A stretch of DNA of 64,000 nucleotides from Cognatilysobacter bugurensis (GCF_014652095.1 NZ_BMYD01000003.1:62001-126000); one strand, 5' to 3'; counted from the stretch's first letter, positions 9,096 through 20,418 are shown. The notes: generated by a model not told the origin, from the sequence alone. Made by a program: numbers and translations.

Positions 9096-9101
9096 TACAA
9101 T
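9096..9101 (+). promoter_or_regulatory. -10 element placed for a leaderless transcript (carbonic anhydrase gene)
   Basis: TACAAT ends 6 bases before the ATG at 9108, so transcription would begin at or beside the start codon. No Shine-Dalgarno sequence is present in the gap. No clear -35 is seen. Confidence 0.5.
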
Positions 9102-9107
9102 TCGCTC

Positions 9108-9647
9108 ATGAACATCCGCCCCTACCTCGACACCGTCCCCGCGCTCGGTGCGCGCGTCTACATCGACCCCGCCGCGACCGTGATCGGCCGTGTGACGCTC
9201 GCCGACGACGTGTCGATCTGGCCCGCGTGCGTGGTGCGCGGCGACGTCAACACGATCGAGATCGGCGCGCGCACGAACGTGCAGGATGGCACCGTGATCC
9301 ACGTGAGCCACGACGGCCCCCACGCGAAGCTCGGCGGCTATGCAACCGTGATCGGCAGTGATGTGACGATCGGCCACAAGGCGATCGTGCATGCCTGCCG
9401 CATCGAGGACACGGTGCTGATCGGCATGGGCGCGATCCTGCTCGACGGCGTAGTGGTCAAAACACACGCGTTCATCGGCGCGGGCGCGCTCGTCGCGCCG
9501 GGCAAGGTCGTCGGTGAGGGCGAGCTGTGGCTCGGCAACCCGGCGAAGAAAGTGCGCGTGCTCAGCGACGCGGAGATCGAAGGCCTGCACTACAGCGCCC
9601 AGCACTACGTGCGGCTCAAGGACCGGTACCTGGGCATCGGCGCGTGA
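9108..9647 (+). CDS. Gamma-class carbonic anhydrase-like hexapeptide protein (YrdA family)
   Basis: A 179-residue left-handed beta-helix protein of the trimeric gamma-CA family, cytosolic. Hexapeptide repeats run through most of it (for example VRGDVNTIEIG, VIGSDVTIGHKAIVHACRI), and metal-ligand histidines are in VIHVSH, IGHKAIVHA and nearby. Relatives (YrdA, CaiE-like) bind Zn or Fe, but activity as carbonic anhydrase is often weak or absent, so the function is inferred from family only. The frame is open upstream, but the ATG at 9108 starts at the conserved NIRPYLDTVP. The stop overlaps the next start (GTGA). Confidence 0.9.
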   Translation: MNIRPYLDTVPALGARVYIDPAATVIGRVTLADDVSIWPACVVRGDVNTIEIGARTNVQDGTVIHVSHDGPHAKLGGYATVIGSDVTIGHKAIVHACRIEDTVLIGMGAILLDGVVVKTHAFIGAGALVAPGKVVGEGELWLGNPAKKVRVLSDAEIEGLHYSAQHYVRLKDRYLGIGA

Positions 9648-10138
9648 GCGACGCGGTCGCGACGCCGCCTCCGTGTCGCGGCCTGGTCGCGTATGCGCTG
9701 ATCGCGGGCGTCGTGTCGCTCGCGGGATCAATGGTGCTCGCCGGCTCGGCCGATGCGATCGCGCGAGCGTTCGGCATCGAATCGCCCACCGACGGCATGC
9801 CCGAGTGGTCGGTGGGCTGGGTCGATCTCGCCGGGCTCGTCGTGTTCGCGCCCGTGGTCGAAACGCTGCTGCTGTCGGCGCTGCTGTGGGGGCTGGCGCG
9901 CGTGATCGCCTCGCCGGTGCGCGTCGCCGCGGTGTCCGCGCTGCTGTGGGGCGGGCTGCACGGCGCGGTGGCGCCGATGTGGTTCTTCGGGACGGTGTGG
10001 GCGTTCTTCGTGTTTTCGTACGCCTACCTGGCGTGGCGGCCGCGCTCGTACCGGCATGCGTTTGCTGCCGCGGCGCTCCCGCATGCGATGCAGAACGCCG
10101 CCGCGTTCGGGCTGCTCGCGCTGGCATCGACGAGCTGA
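9644..10138 (+). CDS. CPBP-type intramembrane protein (divergent Abi/CAAX-protease fold)
   Basis: A 164-residue integral membrane protein with about four helices. It has the layout of CPBP glutamic proteases: motif 1 in APVVETLLL, motif 2 in LLWGGLHG, motif 3 HAMQN (HxxxN) near the end. Motif 1 is degenerate, with one Glu where the family has the EExxxR set, so protease activity is uncertain. GTG at 9644 overlaps the carbonic anhydrase stop, indicating translational coupling. Family members cleave prenylated or other membrane substrates or act as bacteriocin-immunity proteins; which applies here is unknown. Confidence 0.75.
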   Translation: MSDAVATPPPCRGLVAYALIAGVVSLAGSMVLAGSADAIARAFGIESPTDGMPEWSVGWVDLAGLVVFAPVVETLLLSALLWGLARVIASPVRVAAVSALLWGGLHGAVAPMWFFGTVWAFFVFSYAYLAWRPRSYRHAFAAAALPHAMQNAAAFGLLALASTS

Positions 10139-10160
10139 TCCAACTCGGTCGACGCCAACG

Positions 10161-10176
10161 GCCGGACGCGTCCGGC
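10161..10176. terminator. Palindrome between convergent genes, possible bidirectional terminator
   Basis: GCCGGACGCGTCCGGC can fold as a 6-bp stem with a CGCG loop. It sits 22 bases past the CPBP stop and 46 bases past the end of the convergent cysteine-cluster gene. No T tract on either side. Confidence 0.3.
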
Positions 10177-10222
10177 TGCACGACTCTGGCTGAACGGGCC
10201 CGGATGAATCCGTCGATCCCGA

Positions 10223-10513
10223 TCAGTCCGGCCGTGTCGCGTCCTCGAGCGAGGCCAGATGCGCAAGCGCGTGCTCGCGCGAGGCGCCGCACATCGACGG
10301 CGTCGGTCGCAGTGAGGCGCACACCGCCGGCCGCGCGGGGTCGCCAAACAGTCGGCAGCGCCACTCGTCGTCGAGCTGCACGCATGGGATCCCCGCCGGC
10401 TTGCCGTGCGGCATGCCCGGGATCGGCGAGCTGATCGACGGCGCGATGCAGCACGCGGCGCAGCCGTTGCGGCAGGGCGTGTTGGCGGCTGCGAAGGCGT
10501 CGGGTGTGTTCAT
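10223..10513 (-). CDS. YkgJ family cysteine-cluster protein
   Basis: A 96-residue cytosolic protein of the UPF0153/YkgJ zinc- or iron-chelating group. The spaced cysteines are CRNGCAACC near the N-terminus, then IPC, CRLFG, VCASLRP and MCG, the usual pattern of this family. The molecular role is not established. The ATG at 10513 is chosen because it places the first cluster near residue 14; upstream sequence is Arg-rich and looks non-coding. It lies 123 bases downstream of aroE on the same strand. Confidence 0.85.
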   Translation of the reverse strand: MNTPDAFAAANTPCRNGCAACCIAPSISSPIPGMPHGKPAGIPCVQLDDEWRCRLFGDPARPAVCASLRPTPSMCGASREHALAHLASLEDATRPD

Positions 10514-10636
10514 GGGTGGCGCAAGCCTAGGCCGCCGCCGCCGGTGGTGACGAGCGCCGCGTCGCGCTTCGCGCGGGCTGCCATCGCGACCGCCAAGCCA
10601 CCGGCGCGCGATCCGCAGCCGGTCGACCGCCACCGC

Positions 10637-11524
10637 TCAGGCGCCGTCGCCCGCGCGCAGCATCGCGTAGACGGGGTCGGTGTCCGGACGCACGCCGTGC
10701 CAGCGCAAGAAGCTCTCGGCCGCCTGTTCGACGAGCATGCCGAGGCCGTCGATGCCGCGCGCCGCGCCGGCATCGCGCGCCGCATCGAGAAACGGCCGTG
10801 CGGCCTCGCCGTAGCCGAGGTCGACGGCGGTCCACGGTGCGGCGTCGTCAAACGGCAGTGGCCACGCCACCGGGTCCACCGTGCGCGCGGCCGCGGTGCT
10901 GTTGATGACGAGGTCGAATTCCGGGTAACCCGCACGGGCCGCCGACGCGCGCGGCGCGTCCGGCAGCCGCGCGGCCGCCTCGACGAGCGCGTCCCAGCCC
11001 CACAGGTGCAGGCGCTGCTCGCCGTCGTTGATGCCGAGCCGCAGCGCGAGTGCCTGCGCGCGCTCGAAGCTGCGGTTGCTGATCGCCAGGCGTGCGATGC
11101 CGGCATCGAGCAGCGCCGGCGCGACGCCGGCGGCCGCGCCCCCGGCGCCGAGCAGCAGCACGCGCGCGCCTTCGAGTGCGATGCCGTGCCGCTGCGTCAG
11201 GTCCCGCACGAGACCGATGCCATCGGTGTTGTCACCGTGCCAGGCGCCGTCGACCCGGATCAGCGTGTTGACCGCGCCCGCACGCCGCGCCCGCTCGCTG
11301 ACCTCGCGACACAGCGCCGCCGCGGCGGGCTTGTGCGGCAGCGTGACGTTCGCGCCGCAGCCGCCGTTACGCTCGAATGCGTCGACCGCATCAACGAACG
11401 ACTCGGGCGGTGCGTCGATCGCGGTGTAGTCGAGTTCGATGCCGCACTGCGCGCCGAACGCCGCGTGGATGCGCGGGGAGCGTGAGTGAGCAATCGGGTG
11501 GCCGAAGACCGCGTAGCGACGCAT
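10637..11524 (-). CDS. aroE: Shikimate dehydrogenase (NADP+)
   Basis: Reduces 3-dehydroshikimate to shikimate with NADPH, the fourth step towards chorismate. Seen: the substrate loop [10 protein letters not shown] near residue 8, the catalytic Lys in NVTLPHK, the catalytic Asp in GDNTDGIG, the nucleotide loop LGAGGAAAG, and NRSFERA of the NADP-binding domain. The 295 residues are slightly longer than the E. coli enzyme because of an insertion in the C-terminal domain. The ATG at 11524 is preferred over one 15 bases upstream because family members start within a few residues of YAVFG. Chorismate made here is also the substrate of the XanB2-type enzyme 5 kb away, although no co-regulation is visible. 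Confidence 0.93.
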   Translation of the reverse strand: MRRYAVFGHPIAHSRSPRIHAAFGAQCGIELDYTAIDAPPESFVDAVDAFERNGGCGANVTLPHKPAAAALCREVSERARRAGAVNTLIRVDGAWHGDNTDGIGLVRDLTQRHGIALEGARVLLLGAGGAAAGVAPALLDAGIARLAISNRSFERAQALALRLGINDGEQRLHLWGWDALVEAAARLPDAPRASAARAGYPEFDLVINSTAAARTVDPVAWPLPFDDAAPWTAVDLGYGEAARPFLDAARDAGAARGIDGLGMLVEQAAESFLRWHGVRPDTDPVYAMLRAGDGA

Positions 11525-11847
11525 CACGGTGCTAAGCATGCGTGGGCGCGCCCGCGGTGCGCCTGCTGCCGATTGGATGCATGGCCGAGCAGCGCCCGGG
11601 CACGCGACGCGGCGGCGCGTCGGGAAGCTGACCCGCGGGGTGGGTCAGCGCACAGGCACCGCCGGCGGGCCGTTGCACGCTGCCGCGGCAGTGGATCCGC
11701 CGCATCGCCCGCATGCGCCCGGCAGCACGGCGCGAGGGCCCGGCTGCAGGTTCGTGGACGGCGCTGACCGGCGGTCGCACGCCGCCGGCGTGCATCCGCA
11801 CGCCGCGGCTGGGGAATGGTGGCCTGGCGGGTTGCACGCGCGCTCGC
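11525..11847. other. Intergenic region between hemB and aroE, no supported gene
   Basis: About 320 GC-rich bases. Frames are open on both strands, but the translations are Arg/Pro/Ala-rich with no recognisable motif, typical of non-coding DNA at this composition. No terminator with a T tract is visible after hemB, so read-through into aroE is possible. Confidence 0.4.
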
Positions 11848-14170
<2,323 letters not shown>

Positions 14171-14174
<4 letters not shown>

Positions 14175-15772
14175 GCGCGCTGCTCACTGCACGCGGCCTG
14201 CGCGTCGATACGGGCACGGGCACGCTGCTCGGCCCGCTTGATCTCGAACTGCAGGCGGGCGAGTGCCTTGGCCTGGTCGGCGAAAGCGGCAGCGGCAAGA
14301 GCCTGACGACCTTGGCCTTGCTCGGCCTGCTCCCGCCCGCGCTGCAGGCGCAGGGCGCGCTGAAGCTCGACGGCAACGACGTGGCGCTCGGCTCACGCGC
14401 GCACGCCGCGCTGCGCGGCCGCACGCTCGCGTGGGTGCCGCAGGACCCGCTTGCGTCACTGCATCCACTGCGCACCGTCGGCGCGCAACTCGTCGAAACG
14501 CTGCGCGTCGCGCACGGGCTCGACCGCAAGGCCGCACGTGACCAGGCCCAGGCCCTGCTCGAACGCGTCGAACTGCCGGATCCCGCGGCCGCGCTCGCGC
14601 GCTACCCGCACCAGTTCTCGGGCGGGCAGCGCCAGCGCATCTCGATCGCGCTCGCGCTCGCGCTGCGCCCGCGCGTGCTGATTGCCGACGAGCCGACGTC
14701 CGCGCTCGATGCGCGCATCGCCCGCGGCGTGCTCGACCTGATCGATACGCTGCGTCGTGAAGAAGGCTTGGGCGTGCTGCTCGTGAGCCACGACCTCCCG
14801 CTCGTCGGAGCCTACGCGCAGCGCCTGCTCGTGCTGCAGCGCGGCGCAGTCGTCGAGCGCGGCGACGCCGCACGCGTGTTCGCCCAGCCCGCGCATGCAT
14901 ACACGCGCGAACTGCTCGAGGCCGACACGCTCGCAGCCGCGCCGCCCGCACGCAAGGACGCGGCGCCGCTGCTGCAGGCCGACGGGCTGCGCGTGCGCTA
15001 CCCGCGTGCGCCGCGCGACGCACTCGAAGACGTATCGATCGAACTGCGCCGCGGCGAAGGCCTCGCGCTCGTCGGCGAAAGTGGCAGCGGCAAGAGCACG
15101 CTCGGCCGCGCCCTGCTGCGGTTGCTGCGCGGCGCGCATGGCCGCGTGCAGTGGGTCGAAGGCGACACGCCGGTCGATCTGGCCGCGCTGTCGCCGCAGG
15201 CGTTGCGGGCATGGCGCGCGCGCACCGGCATGGTGTTCCAGGACCCGTACGCGTCGCTCGACCCACGCCTGCGCGTCGTCGACATCGTCGCTGAACCACT
15301 GCGCATCCACGGCCGCGGCGATGCAGCGTCGCGGCGTGCACGCGCGGCCGAGCTACTGCGTGCAGTCGGCCTCGACGCCGATGCGCTTGAGCGGTACCCG
15401 CATGCGTTCTCGGGCGGCCAGCGACAGCGCATCGCAATTGCGCGCGCACTGGCCACCGATCCGGCGCTGCTCGTGTGCGACGAGGCGGTCTCCGCGCTCG
15501 ACGCGCACCACCGCGCGGCGATCCTCGCGCTGCTCGCGGGGCTCAAGGCCGAGCGCGGGCTCGCGCTATTGTTCGTGACGCACGATCTCGCCGCGGCGGC
15601 GGCCGTGTGCGAGCGCATCGCCGTGCTCGAAGCCGGCCGCATCGTCGAAACCGGCACAACGGCCGACGTGCTGCAATCACCGCAGCACGCGCACACGCAG
15701 GCGCTGCTCGCAGCGCGGCCCGGCGCCGGCCATGCACGTGCGACGCCCGCGGACCCCATGGCTGCCGGCTGA
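14171..15772 (+). CDS. Fused double ABC ATPase, OppD-OppF (YejF) type
   Basis: A 533-residue cytosolic protein with two complete nucleotide-binding domains, as in YejF-type ATPases. Each half has Walker A GESGSGKS (near residues 36 and 301), a Q-loop (VPQDP and VFQDPYASLDP), the signature FSGGQRQRI, Walker B (LIADEP, and LLVCDEA in the second half) and an H-loop (VSHDL and VTHDL). The second Walker B has DEAVSALD, usual for OppF. It powers uptake or export of peptides together with a heterodimeric permease, but only the OppC-type subunit precedes it. GTG at 14171 overlaps the permease stop. The next gene is convergent. Confidence 0.92.
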
Positions 15773-15892
15773 TGCGTCGGCGCGATTTGCCTCGTTGCGC
15801 ACGCGGCGCCACGCGGGCCGCCGCACCGCTCCGGGCCGGGGCTTCAGGCCGGGCCCGGAGCGGGCTCCGCGCACGGCCCGAAGCTCGGACCG

Positions 15893-16141
15893 TCAGATCA
15901 CCCCACCGCCGATGCCGAGCCGCAGGATCGCCACGACGATGACGACGCCGTTGAGCGCGAGGCCGGTCTTGGCGCGGCCGCGTTGGCCGGGCCGGCTCGT
16001 GGCGATGCCGATCGCGGCAATCACGGCGCCGATCGCGGCGAACGGAATCAGAAACCAGTTACCCCAGCCCAGAAACGGGATGAGTGCGACGACCATCCAG
16101 AGCATCGCGACGATGCCCCACAGCAGGCTGATGAGCCCCAT
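15893..16141 (-). CDS. Small integral membrane protein, function unknown
   Basis: 82 residues with three hydrophobic segments (about 4-24, 28-47 and 62-80) separated by a short positively charged loop (SRPGQRGRAKTG). The pattern resembles small DUF4190-like membrane proteins, but I would not assign a family. An ATG with GGAGG on the minus strand (5' of 16141) gives good initiation. It lies downstream of, and on the same strand as, the chorismatase gene with 64 bases between, so it could be cotranscribed, although there is no functional link known. Confidence 0.65.
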   Translation of the reverse strand: MGLISLLWGIVAMLWMVVALIPFLGWGNWFLIPFAAIGAVIAAIGIATSRPGQRGRAKTGLALNGVVIVVAILRLGIGGGVI

Positions 16142-16205
16142 GACGTGCCTCCGTGGTGTATTCGCTCCAGCTTAACGCGGCCGTGCCGAGGGCGGCCGCC
16201 CGACC

Positions 16206-17204
16206 TCAGGCATGCGTGCCGTCGATCTCCACGCGCAGCTCGCGCCGGCACACGGCCGCGTGCAGCACGATGCGCGGCACCGCGGGATCGAGCGTTCCGT
16301 CGAGCGCGGCGGCGACTGCATCGAAGTCGGCCGCATCGCGCACGTAGACCTTCAAGCGCGAACCGGCACCAAAGCGCGGCGGCAGGTCAGGGCGGTGCAC
16401 GCGTGCGGCGGCGATGAGGCTGTCGAAATTCGCGAGCGTTTCGCCGATCTGCGCGCGCACGCAATCGGCATGCAGCGACTCGTGGCCGACGATCGATGCA
16501 GTGCCCGACAACAGCAACGGGAGGTCGCCAGGCGCGAGCATCGCGCGGGCGAAGCTCGGCGGCTGCGGGCCGTACTGGCGCGGGTAGCGGTAGGCGCTGA
16601 GCTGGCGCGGGTTTTCGATCGGCGTGCCGGGCGTGCGCGCGGCGAGCCAGTACACCTGAAGACGCGCGCCGGGCCCCGCAGCACGCGGGCGGCCGATCGC
16701 GGTCGCAGCCGGCAGCGGGCCGTCGATCGCGGCGCCAAGCCCGCGCCCGCGGCCGAGGCAGAAGCGCTTGTAGCGCTCGCTGTCGCCGTCGCCGTCGGTG
16801 ATCGCGTCGAGGTAGTTCCACACGCGCAGCAGGTGCGGGTAGCCGCGCGCGGCAGTGAACGCGAGCAGGCGGTGGTACGCGACCTGCGCCGCGACGCCGA
16901 GCGCGTCGTCGCCCGCGGGCTCCTCGATTTCGACCGCGCCGAACTGCAGCGCGCCGTCGTGCGCCCAGGCCACGTCGCCGTCACGGCCGCGCTCGACCGG
17001 GCGATCGCTGCGCCACACCTCGACCGGCGCCGGCCCGTGCGGGGGCAGGCGCACGCGCAGCCAGCGCGGGTCGTCGTGCACGTTCGCGCCATCGCCGAAG
17101 CCGATCGCGGCCAGCACGTGGGCGTCATCGAGCAGCGCTTCGGGCGTGCGCGGGTCGTAATCGATGCGCAGGCGCGGTGCGTGGAGGGAGAGCGCCGCGC
17201 TCAT
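16206..17204 (-). CDS. xanB2: Chorismatase, XanB2/FkbO family (3-/4-hydroxybenzoate synthase)
   Basis: Hydrolyses chorismate to 3-hydroxybenzoate and/or 4-hydroxybenzoate in the cytosol. In Xanthomonas XanB2 supplies 3-hydroxybenzoate as the aryl starter of xanthomonadin and 4-hydroxybenzoate for ubiquinone. The 332 residues match the family. Diagnostic stretches are the central LLRVWNYLDAITDGDGDSERYKRFCLGR, the YWLAARTPGTPIENPRQLSAYRYPRQYGP region and GTASIVGHESLHADC near the C-terminus. The ATG at 17204 is chosen because the preceding codons are a basic low-complexity run. It diverges from the acyl carrier protein gene that opens the pigment block, so the intergenic region 17205-17356 probably carries both promoters. 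Confidence 0.9.
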   Translation of the reverse strand: MSAALSLHAPRLRIDYDPRTPEALLDDAHVLAAIGFGDGANVHDDPRWLRVRLPPHGPAPVEVWRSDRPVERGRDGDVAWAHDGALQFGAVEIEEPAGDDALGVAAQVAYHRLLAFTAARGYPHLLRVWNYLDAITDGDGDSERYKRFCLGRGRGLGAAIDGPLPAATAIGRPRAAGPGARLQVYWLAARTPGTPIENPRQLSAYRYPRQYGPQPPSFARAMLAPGDLPLLLSGTASIVGHESLHADCVRAQIGETLANFDSLIAAARVHRPDLPPRFGAGSRLKVYVRDAADFDAVAAALDGTLDPAVPRIVLHAAVCRRELRVEIDGTHA

Positions 17205-17356
17205 GCGGGCATGCCGGCGGCGCAATCGCCCGGCGCGGTCAACACTGAAGTCATCACGCCATGATAGCCGTGCGCACGCCGGCGCCGGTTGCGCACGCAG
17301 GCGCGATGCCGGATCGTTCGCACCCCGCCGTCCGCATTGCAGTCCGAGGCTTCCCG

Positions 17357-17629
17357 ATGTCCGCCCAAACCCCCGCCGAAGCCGAGCTCGCCCAGTTGCT
17401 GGTCGAGAGCCTGAACCTCGAGGGCGTGGAGCCGGCCGGCATCGACCCGGAGGCGCCGCTGTTCGGCGACGGGCTTGGCCTGGACTCGATCGACGCGCTC
17501 GAACTCGCGCTTGCGATCAGCAAGCGCTACGGCTTCCAGCTGCGCAGCGACAGCGACGAGAACCGCCGCATCTTCGGCTCGCTGCGCTCGCTGTCGGCGC
17601 ACATCGAGCAGCACCGCGTCGCCGCCTGA
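17357..17629 (+). CDS. Acyl carrier protein of the aryl polyene pathway
   Basis: 90 residues. The phosphopantetheine attachment Ser is in GLGLDSIDALEL (about residue 46), followed by the ELALAISKRYG recognition helix. It would carry the hydroxybenzoyl starter and the growing polyene as a thioester. Two more upstream ATGs are in frame, but the one at 17357 places the ACP fold at the N-terminus as in the homologues. It is the first gene of a close plus-strand run (gaps of 28 bases or overlaps) that continues to the exporter and second dehydratase. Confidence 0.88.
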   Translation: MSAQTPAEAELAQLLVESLNLEGVEPAGIDPEAPLFGDGLGLDSIDALELALAISKRYGFQLRSDSDENRRIFGSLRSLSAHIEQHRVAA

Positions 17630-17657
17630 GCGGCCCGACGCCACCCGTCTGCCGCCC

Positions 17658-18353
17658 ATGACGCCGCCCGCCGCCGCGTCGATCGCGCTGCTTGCGGCGT
17701 ACCCGCTGCTCGCGCACTGGGCGAGCCATGGCGGCGGTGCGTTCGCGGCGAGCCTCGCGCTTGCCGACCTCGCGTTGCTGGTGCTCCTCGAGCCGCTTGC
17801 GCAGCGCCGCGCCTGGGCGTGGATCGCGCTGGTTGCGTCGTTCGCCGCGCTCGTCGCCGGACTGGATACGCCGTGGCCGTCGATGGCGCTGCTCGCGCCG
17901 CCGGTGCTGTTCACGGGCTGGATCGCCTGGGTGTTCGCGCGCACGCTGCACCCGCCGCGCGAGCCGCTGATCACGCGGCTCGCCGCCGCGCTCGAATACG
18001 ACGGCGACACCGCCGCAATGCCGCTCGCGCAGCAGCGCTACACGCGCACGCTGACCGGCGCCTGGGCGGTGATGCTCGCCGTGCTCACGGTCGCGAATGC
18101 GGCGCTCGCGCTCATCGCCGAGCCGCACGGCCTGCTCGTGCGCCTCGGGCACACGCCGCCGTGGACGGTGTCGGAACAGGCCTGGTCGTGGTGGGCGAAC
18201 CTGCTCAACTACGGCGCGGTCGCGGTGTTCTTCGCGGCCGAATGGCTGCTGCGCCGCAAGCTGCTGCCCGACCGCCGCCGCCATGCGCCGCGTGCGCTGC
18301 TGCGGCGCATGCGTGAACTCGGTCCGCCTTTCTGGGCCGGCCTCATGCGCTGA
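17658..18353 (+). CDS. Multi-helix membrane protein of aryl polyene clusters (COG4648-like)
   Basis: A 231-residue inner-membrane protein with about six hydrophobic segments. The mid-protein motif QQRYTRTLTGAWAVMLAV and the later ANLLNYGAVAVFFAAEWLLRR segment match the predicted membrane protein family that accompanies ACP and dehydratase genes in xanthomonadin-type clusters. Its biochemical role is not established. It starts 28 bases after the ACP stop. There is no signal peptide; the first helix acts as the anchor. Confidence 0.75.
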   Translation: MTPPAAASIALLAAYPLLAHWASHGGGAFAASLALADLALLVLLEPLAQRRAWAWIALVASFAALVAGLDTPWPSMALLAPPVLFTGWIAWVFARTLHPPREPLITRLAAALEYDGDTAAMPLAQQRYTRTLTGAWAVMLAVLTVANAALALIAEPHGLLVRLGHTPPWTVSEQAWSWWANLLNYGAVAVFFAAEWLLRRKLLPDRRRHAPRALLRRMRELGPPFWAGLMR

Positions 18354-18522
18354 GGGCCCAATGGCCCGGGCCGGCGCGATCGGCCTGCTACGCTCTTCAC
18401 ATCACCGCGCCGCCGCGGCCGGCCTGAAGTTGCACGCCGTGCGCACGCCCATCGGCGGCGCGCTCGTTTGCAGCCCGACCGGGCCTGGCGGCGAGCGCGA
18501 CGCACTTTCGACCGAGCTTCCG

Positions 18523-18816
18523 ATGCGTTTCGTCGTCCCGCCCGACCACCCCTGCCTGCCCGGCCACTTTCCCGGCCGCCCGCTCGTGCCGGGCGTGGTG
18601 ATCCTCGACGCCGTGCTCGCGGCCATCGAAGCCCAGCACGGCACGCTGCCCGCGCTGCGCCTGCCGCAGGTGAAATTCATGCAGCCGTTGCTGCCGGGCG
18701 AGGCCGCCGACATCGCACTCGAACACGCCGTCGACGCGCCGCGCTGGCGGTTCCGCGTGCAGCGCGGCGACACGCTGCTCGCAAGCGGCGAGATCGTCGC
18801 CGAGGCCGCGCCATGA
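18523..18816 (+). CDS. FabZ-like hotdog dehydratase of the aryl polyene pathway (ApeI-like)
   Basis: 97 residues with the hotdog-fold signature HFPGRPLVPGV (residues 14-24), whose His is the catalytic residue of FabZ/FabA dehydratases. The acidic partner in the central helix is Asp (VVILDAV) rather than the usual Glu. It would dehydrate beta-hydroxyacyl-ACP intermediates to build conjugated double bonds. The frame is open back to an ATG at 18361, which would add 54 residues of low complexity; 18523 is preferred because the domain begins there, but the longer start, 7 bases after the previous stop, cannot be excluded. The stop overlaps the next start (ATGA). Confidence 0.75.
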   Translation: MRFVVPPDHPCLPGHFPGRPLVPGVVILDAVLAAIEAQHGTLPALRLPQVKFMQPLLPGEAADIALEHAVDAPRWRFRVQRGDTLLASGEIVAEAAP

Positions 18817-19799
18817 GCGGCAGCGGCAAGGACGCCGTGGGCGGCGACTGGACCCGGCGCCCCGAAGGCGGCGGGCGGTTCGCGCTGTGGATGATCCGAT
18901 CGATCGCGCGCTACGGCGGCCGCGGCGTGGCCCGCCCGCTGCTGTGGCCGATCACGCTGTATTTCTTCCTCAAGCGCGGGCCCGAACGCCGCGCGTCGCG
19001 CGCCTACCTCGCGCGCGTGCTCGACCGACGCCCGCATGCCGGCGACGTCATGCGCCACATCCACACGTTCGCCTCGACGATCCTCGACCGCGTGTTCCTG
19101 CTCAGCGGTCGCCTGCGCCGTTTCGACGTCGACATCCACGGCCTCGAGTCGCTGCACGCGCAGATCGACCTCGGCCGCGGCGTGCTGCTGTTCGGCTCGC
19201 ACCTCGGCAGCTTCGATGTGCTGCGCGTGCTCGCGCGCGAACGGCCCGACGTCAAAGTGCGCGTCGTGCTCGACAAGGGTCACAACCCGGCGATCACGCA
19301 GCTGCTCGATGCGCTCAACCCCGAGATCGCGCGCAGCGTGATCGACGCCGGCCAAGACGGGCCGTCGATCGTGCTTGCGATCAAGCAGGCCGCCGACGAA
19401 GGCGCGCTCGTCGCGCTGCTCGTCGATCGCGCGCGCGCGGGCGAGAGCGCGATCGAAGCGCCGTTTCTCGGCGGCCACGCACGTTTCCCCGTGGCCCCAT
19501 GGGTGATCGCGACGATGCTCGGCACGCCGGTCTCGCTCGCGTTCGGGCTGTACCGCGGCGGGCGCGCGTATGAGCTGTCGTTCGAGCCGTTCAGCGACGG
19601 CCTTGCCGCCGACCGGCAGCATCGTCAGGCGCTGCTGCACGAGTGCGTGCAGCGCTACGCGGCGCGGCTCGAGCACCATGCGCGGCGCGCGCCGTACAAC
19701 TGGTTCAACTTCTTTGACTTCTGGCATGCCGATGACGCTTCTCCTTCGCCGCCTCGCGTGCGCGCTGCTCGTCGCGACGCTGCCGCTCACGGCGGCTGA
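18813..19799 (+). CDS. LpxL/HtrB-like acyltransferase of the pigment cluster
   Basis: A 328-residue member of the lysophospholipid/lipid A acyltransferase family, anchored to the inner membrane by an N-terminal hydrophobic segment (about residues 24-52). The catalytic HxxxxD motif is in GSHLGSFD, and FLGGHARFPVAPW corresponds to the second acyltransferase motif. In aryl polyene clusters such enzymes are thought to attach the polyene to a lipid or glycerol carrier. It starts by ATGA overlap with the dehydratase gene. The last 22 codons overlap the start of the LolA-like gene in another frame, so its basic Ala-rich tail (RVRAARRDAAAHGG) may be a by-product of that overlap. Confidence 0.85.
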   Translation: MSGSGKDAVGGDWTRRPEGGGRFALWMIRSIARYGGRGVARPLLWPITLYFFLKRGPERRASRAYLARVLDRRPHAGDVMRHIHTFASTILDRVFLLSGRLRRFDVDIHGLESLHAQIDLGRGVLLFGSHLGSFDVLRVLARERPDVKVRVVLDKGHNPAITQLLDALNPEIARSVIDAGQDGPSIVLAIKQAADEGALVALLVDRARAGESAIEAPFLGGHARFPVAPWVIATMLGTPVSLAFGLYRGGRAYELSFEPFSDGLAADRQHRQALLHECVQRYAARLEHHARRAPYNWFNFFDFWHADDASPSPPRVRAARRDAAAHGG

Positions 19800-20418
19800 T
19801 GCCGCGCCCGCCAAGGCGCCCGCCGTCGACGCCGGCTGGATCCTGAGCCGTCTTGCGCGGCCGGTGCCGATGACGACGCCGTTCGTCGAGCTGCGCGGCT
19901 CGTCGCTGCTCAAGGCGCCGCTGCGCATCGAGGGCGAGTACCGCCGGCCCGATGCCGACACGCTCGTGCGTGATGTGCGCACCCCGTACCGCGAGACGAC
20001 GACCGTCACCGGTGCGACCGGCGGCACCGGTGGCAACGTCGTGATCGCCCGCGAGAAGCAGGCGCCGCGTCGCTTTGCACTGTCGCGCGCGCCCGAGCTG
20101 GTCGCGCTGCAGGCGAGCTTCGGCGCGCTGCTGGCCGGCGACCGCCCCCGCCTCGAGCGGCACTACCGCATTCAGGCCGACGGCGCGCGCGAGCGCTGGT
20201 CGCTCGTGCTGACGCCGCGTGACCCGGGGCTGGCCGGCAAGCTGACCTCGATCACGCTGCTCGGCCGCGGCGCGGAACTGCGCTGCATCGAAACGAAGGC
20301 GCCGAAGCAGCCGCTGCAGCGCACGCTGCTCGCCGGCGCCGCGCAGGCCGCGTCGAAGCTGCCCGCCCAGGTCCGCCCCGGCGCGTTCGCGGCACTGTGC
20401 TACGGCCGCGACGCTTGA
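19732..20418 (+). CDS. LolA-like periplasmic lipid/lipoprotein carrier of the pigment cluster
   Basis: A 228-residue protein with a Sec signal peptide (basic LLLRRLACALLVATLPLTAADA, cleavage near residue 25) and then a beta-rich LolA-type fold. Aryl polyene loci regularly encode such a carrier next to an MMPL exporter, and shuttling of the hydrophobic product across the periplasm is inferred from that. ATG at 19732 is used; another in-frame ATG lies two codons upstream at 19726. The gene overlaps the 3' end of the acyltransferase gene by 68 bases and runs into the exporter gene. Confidence 0.8.
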   Translation: MTLLLRRLACALLVATLPLTAADAAPAKAPAVDAGWILSRLARPVPMTTPFVELRGSSLLKAPLRIEGEYRRPDADTLVRDVRTPYRETTTVTGATGGTGGNVVIAREKQAPRRFALSRAPELVALQASFGALLAGDRPRLERHYRIQADGARERWSLVLTPRDPGLAGKLTSITLLGRGAELRCIETKAPKQPLQRTLLAGAAQAASKLPAQVRPGAFAALCYGRDA

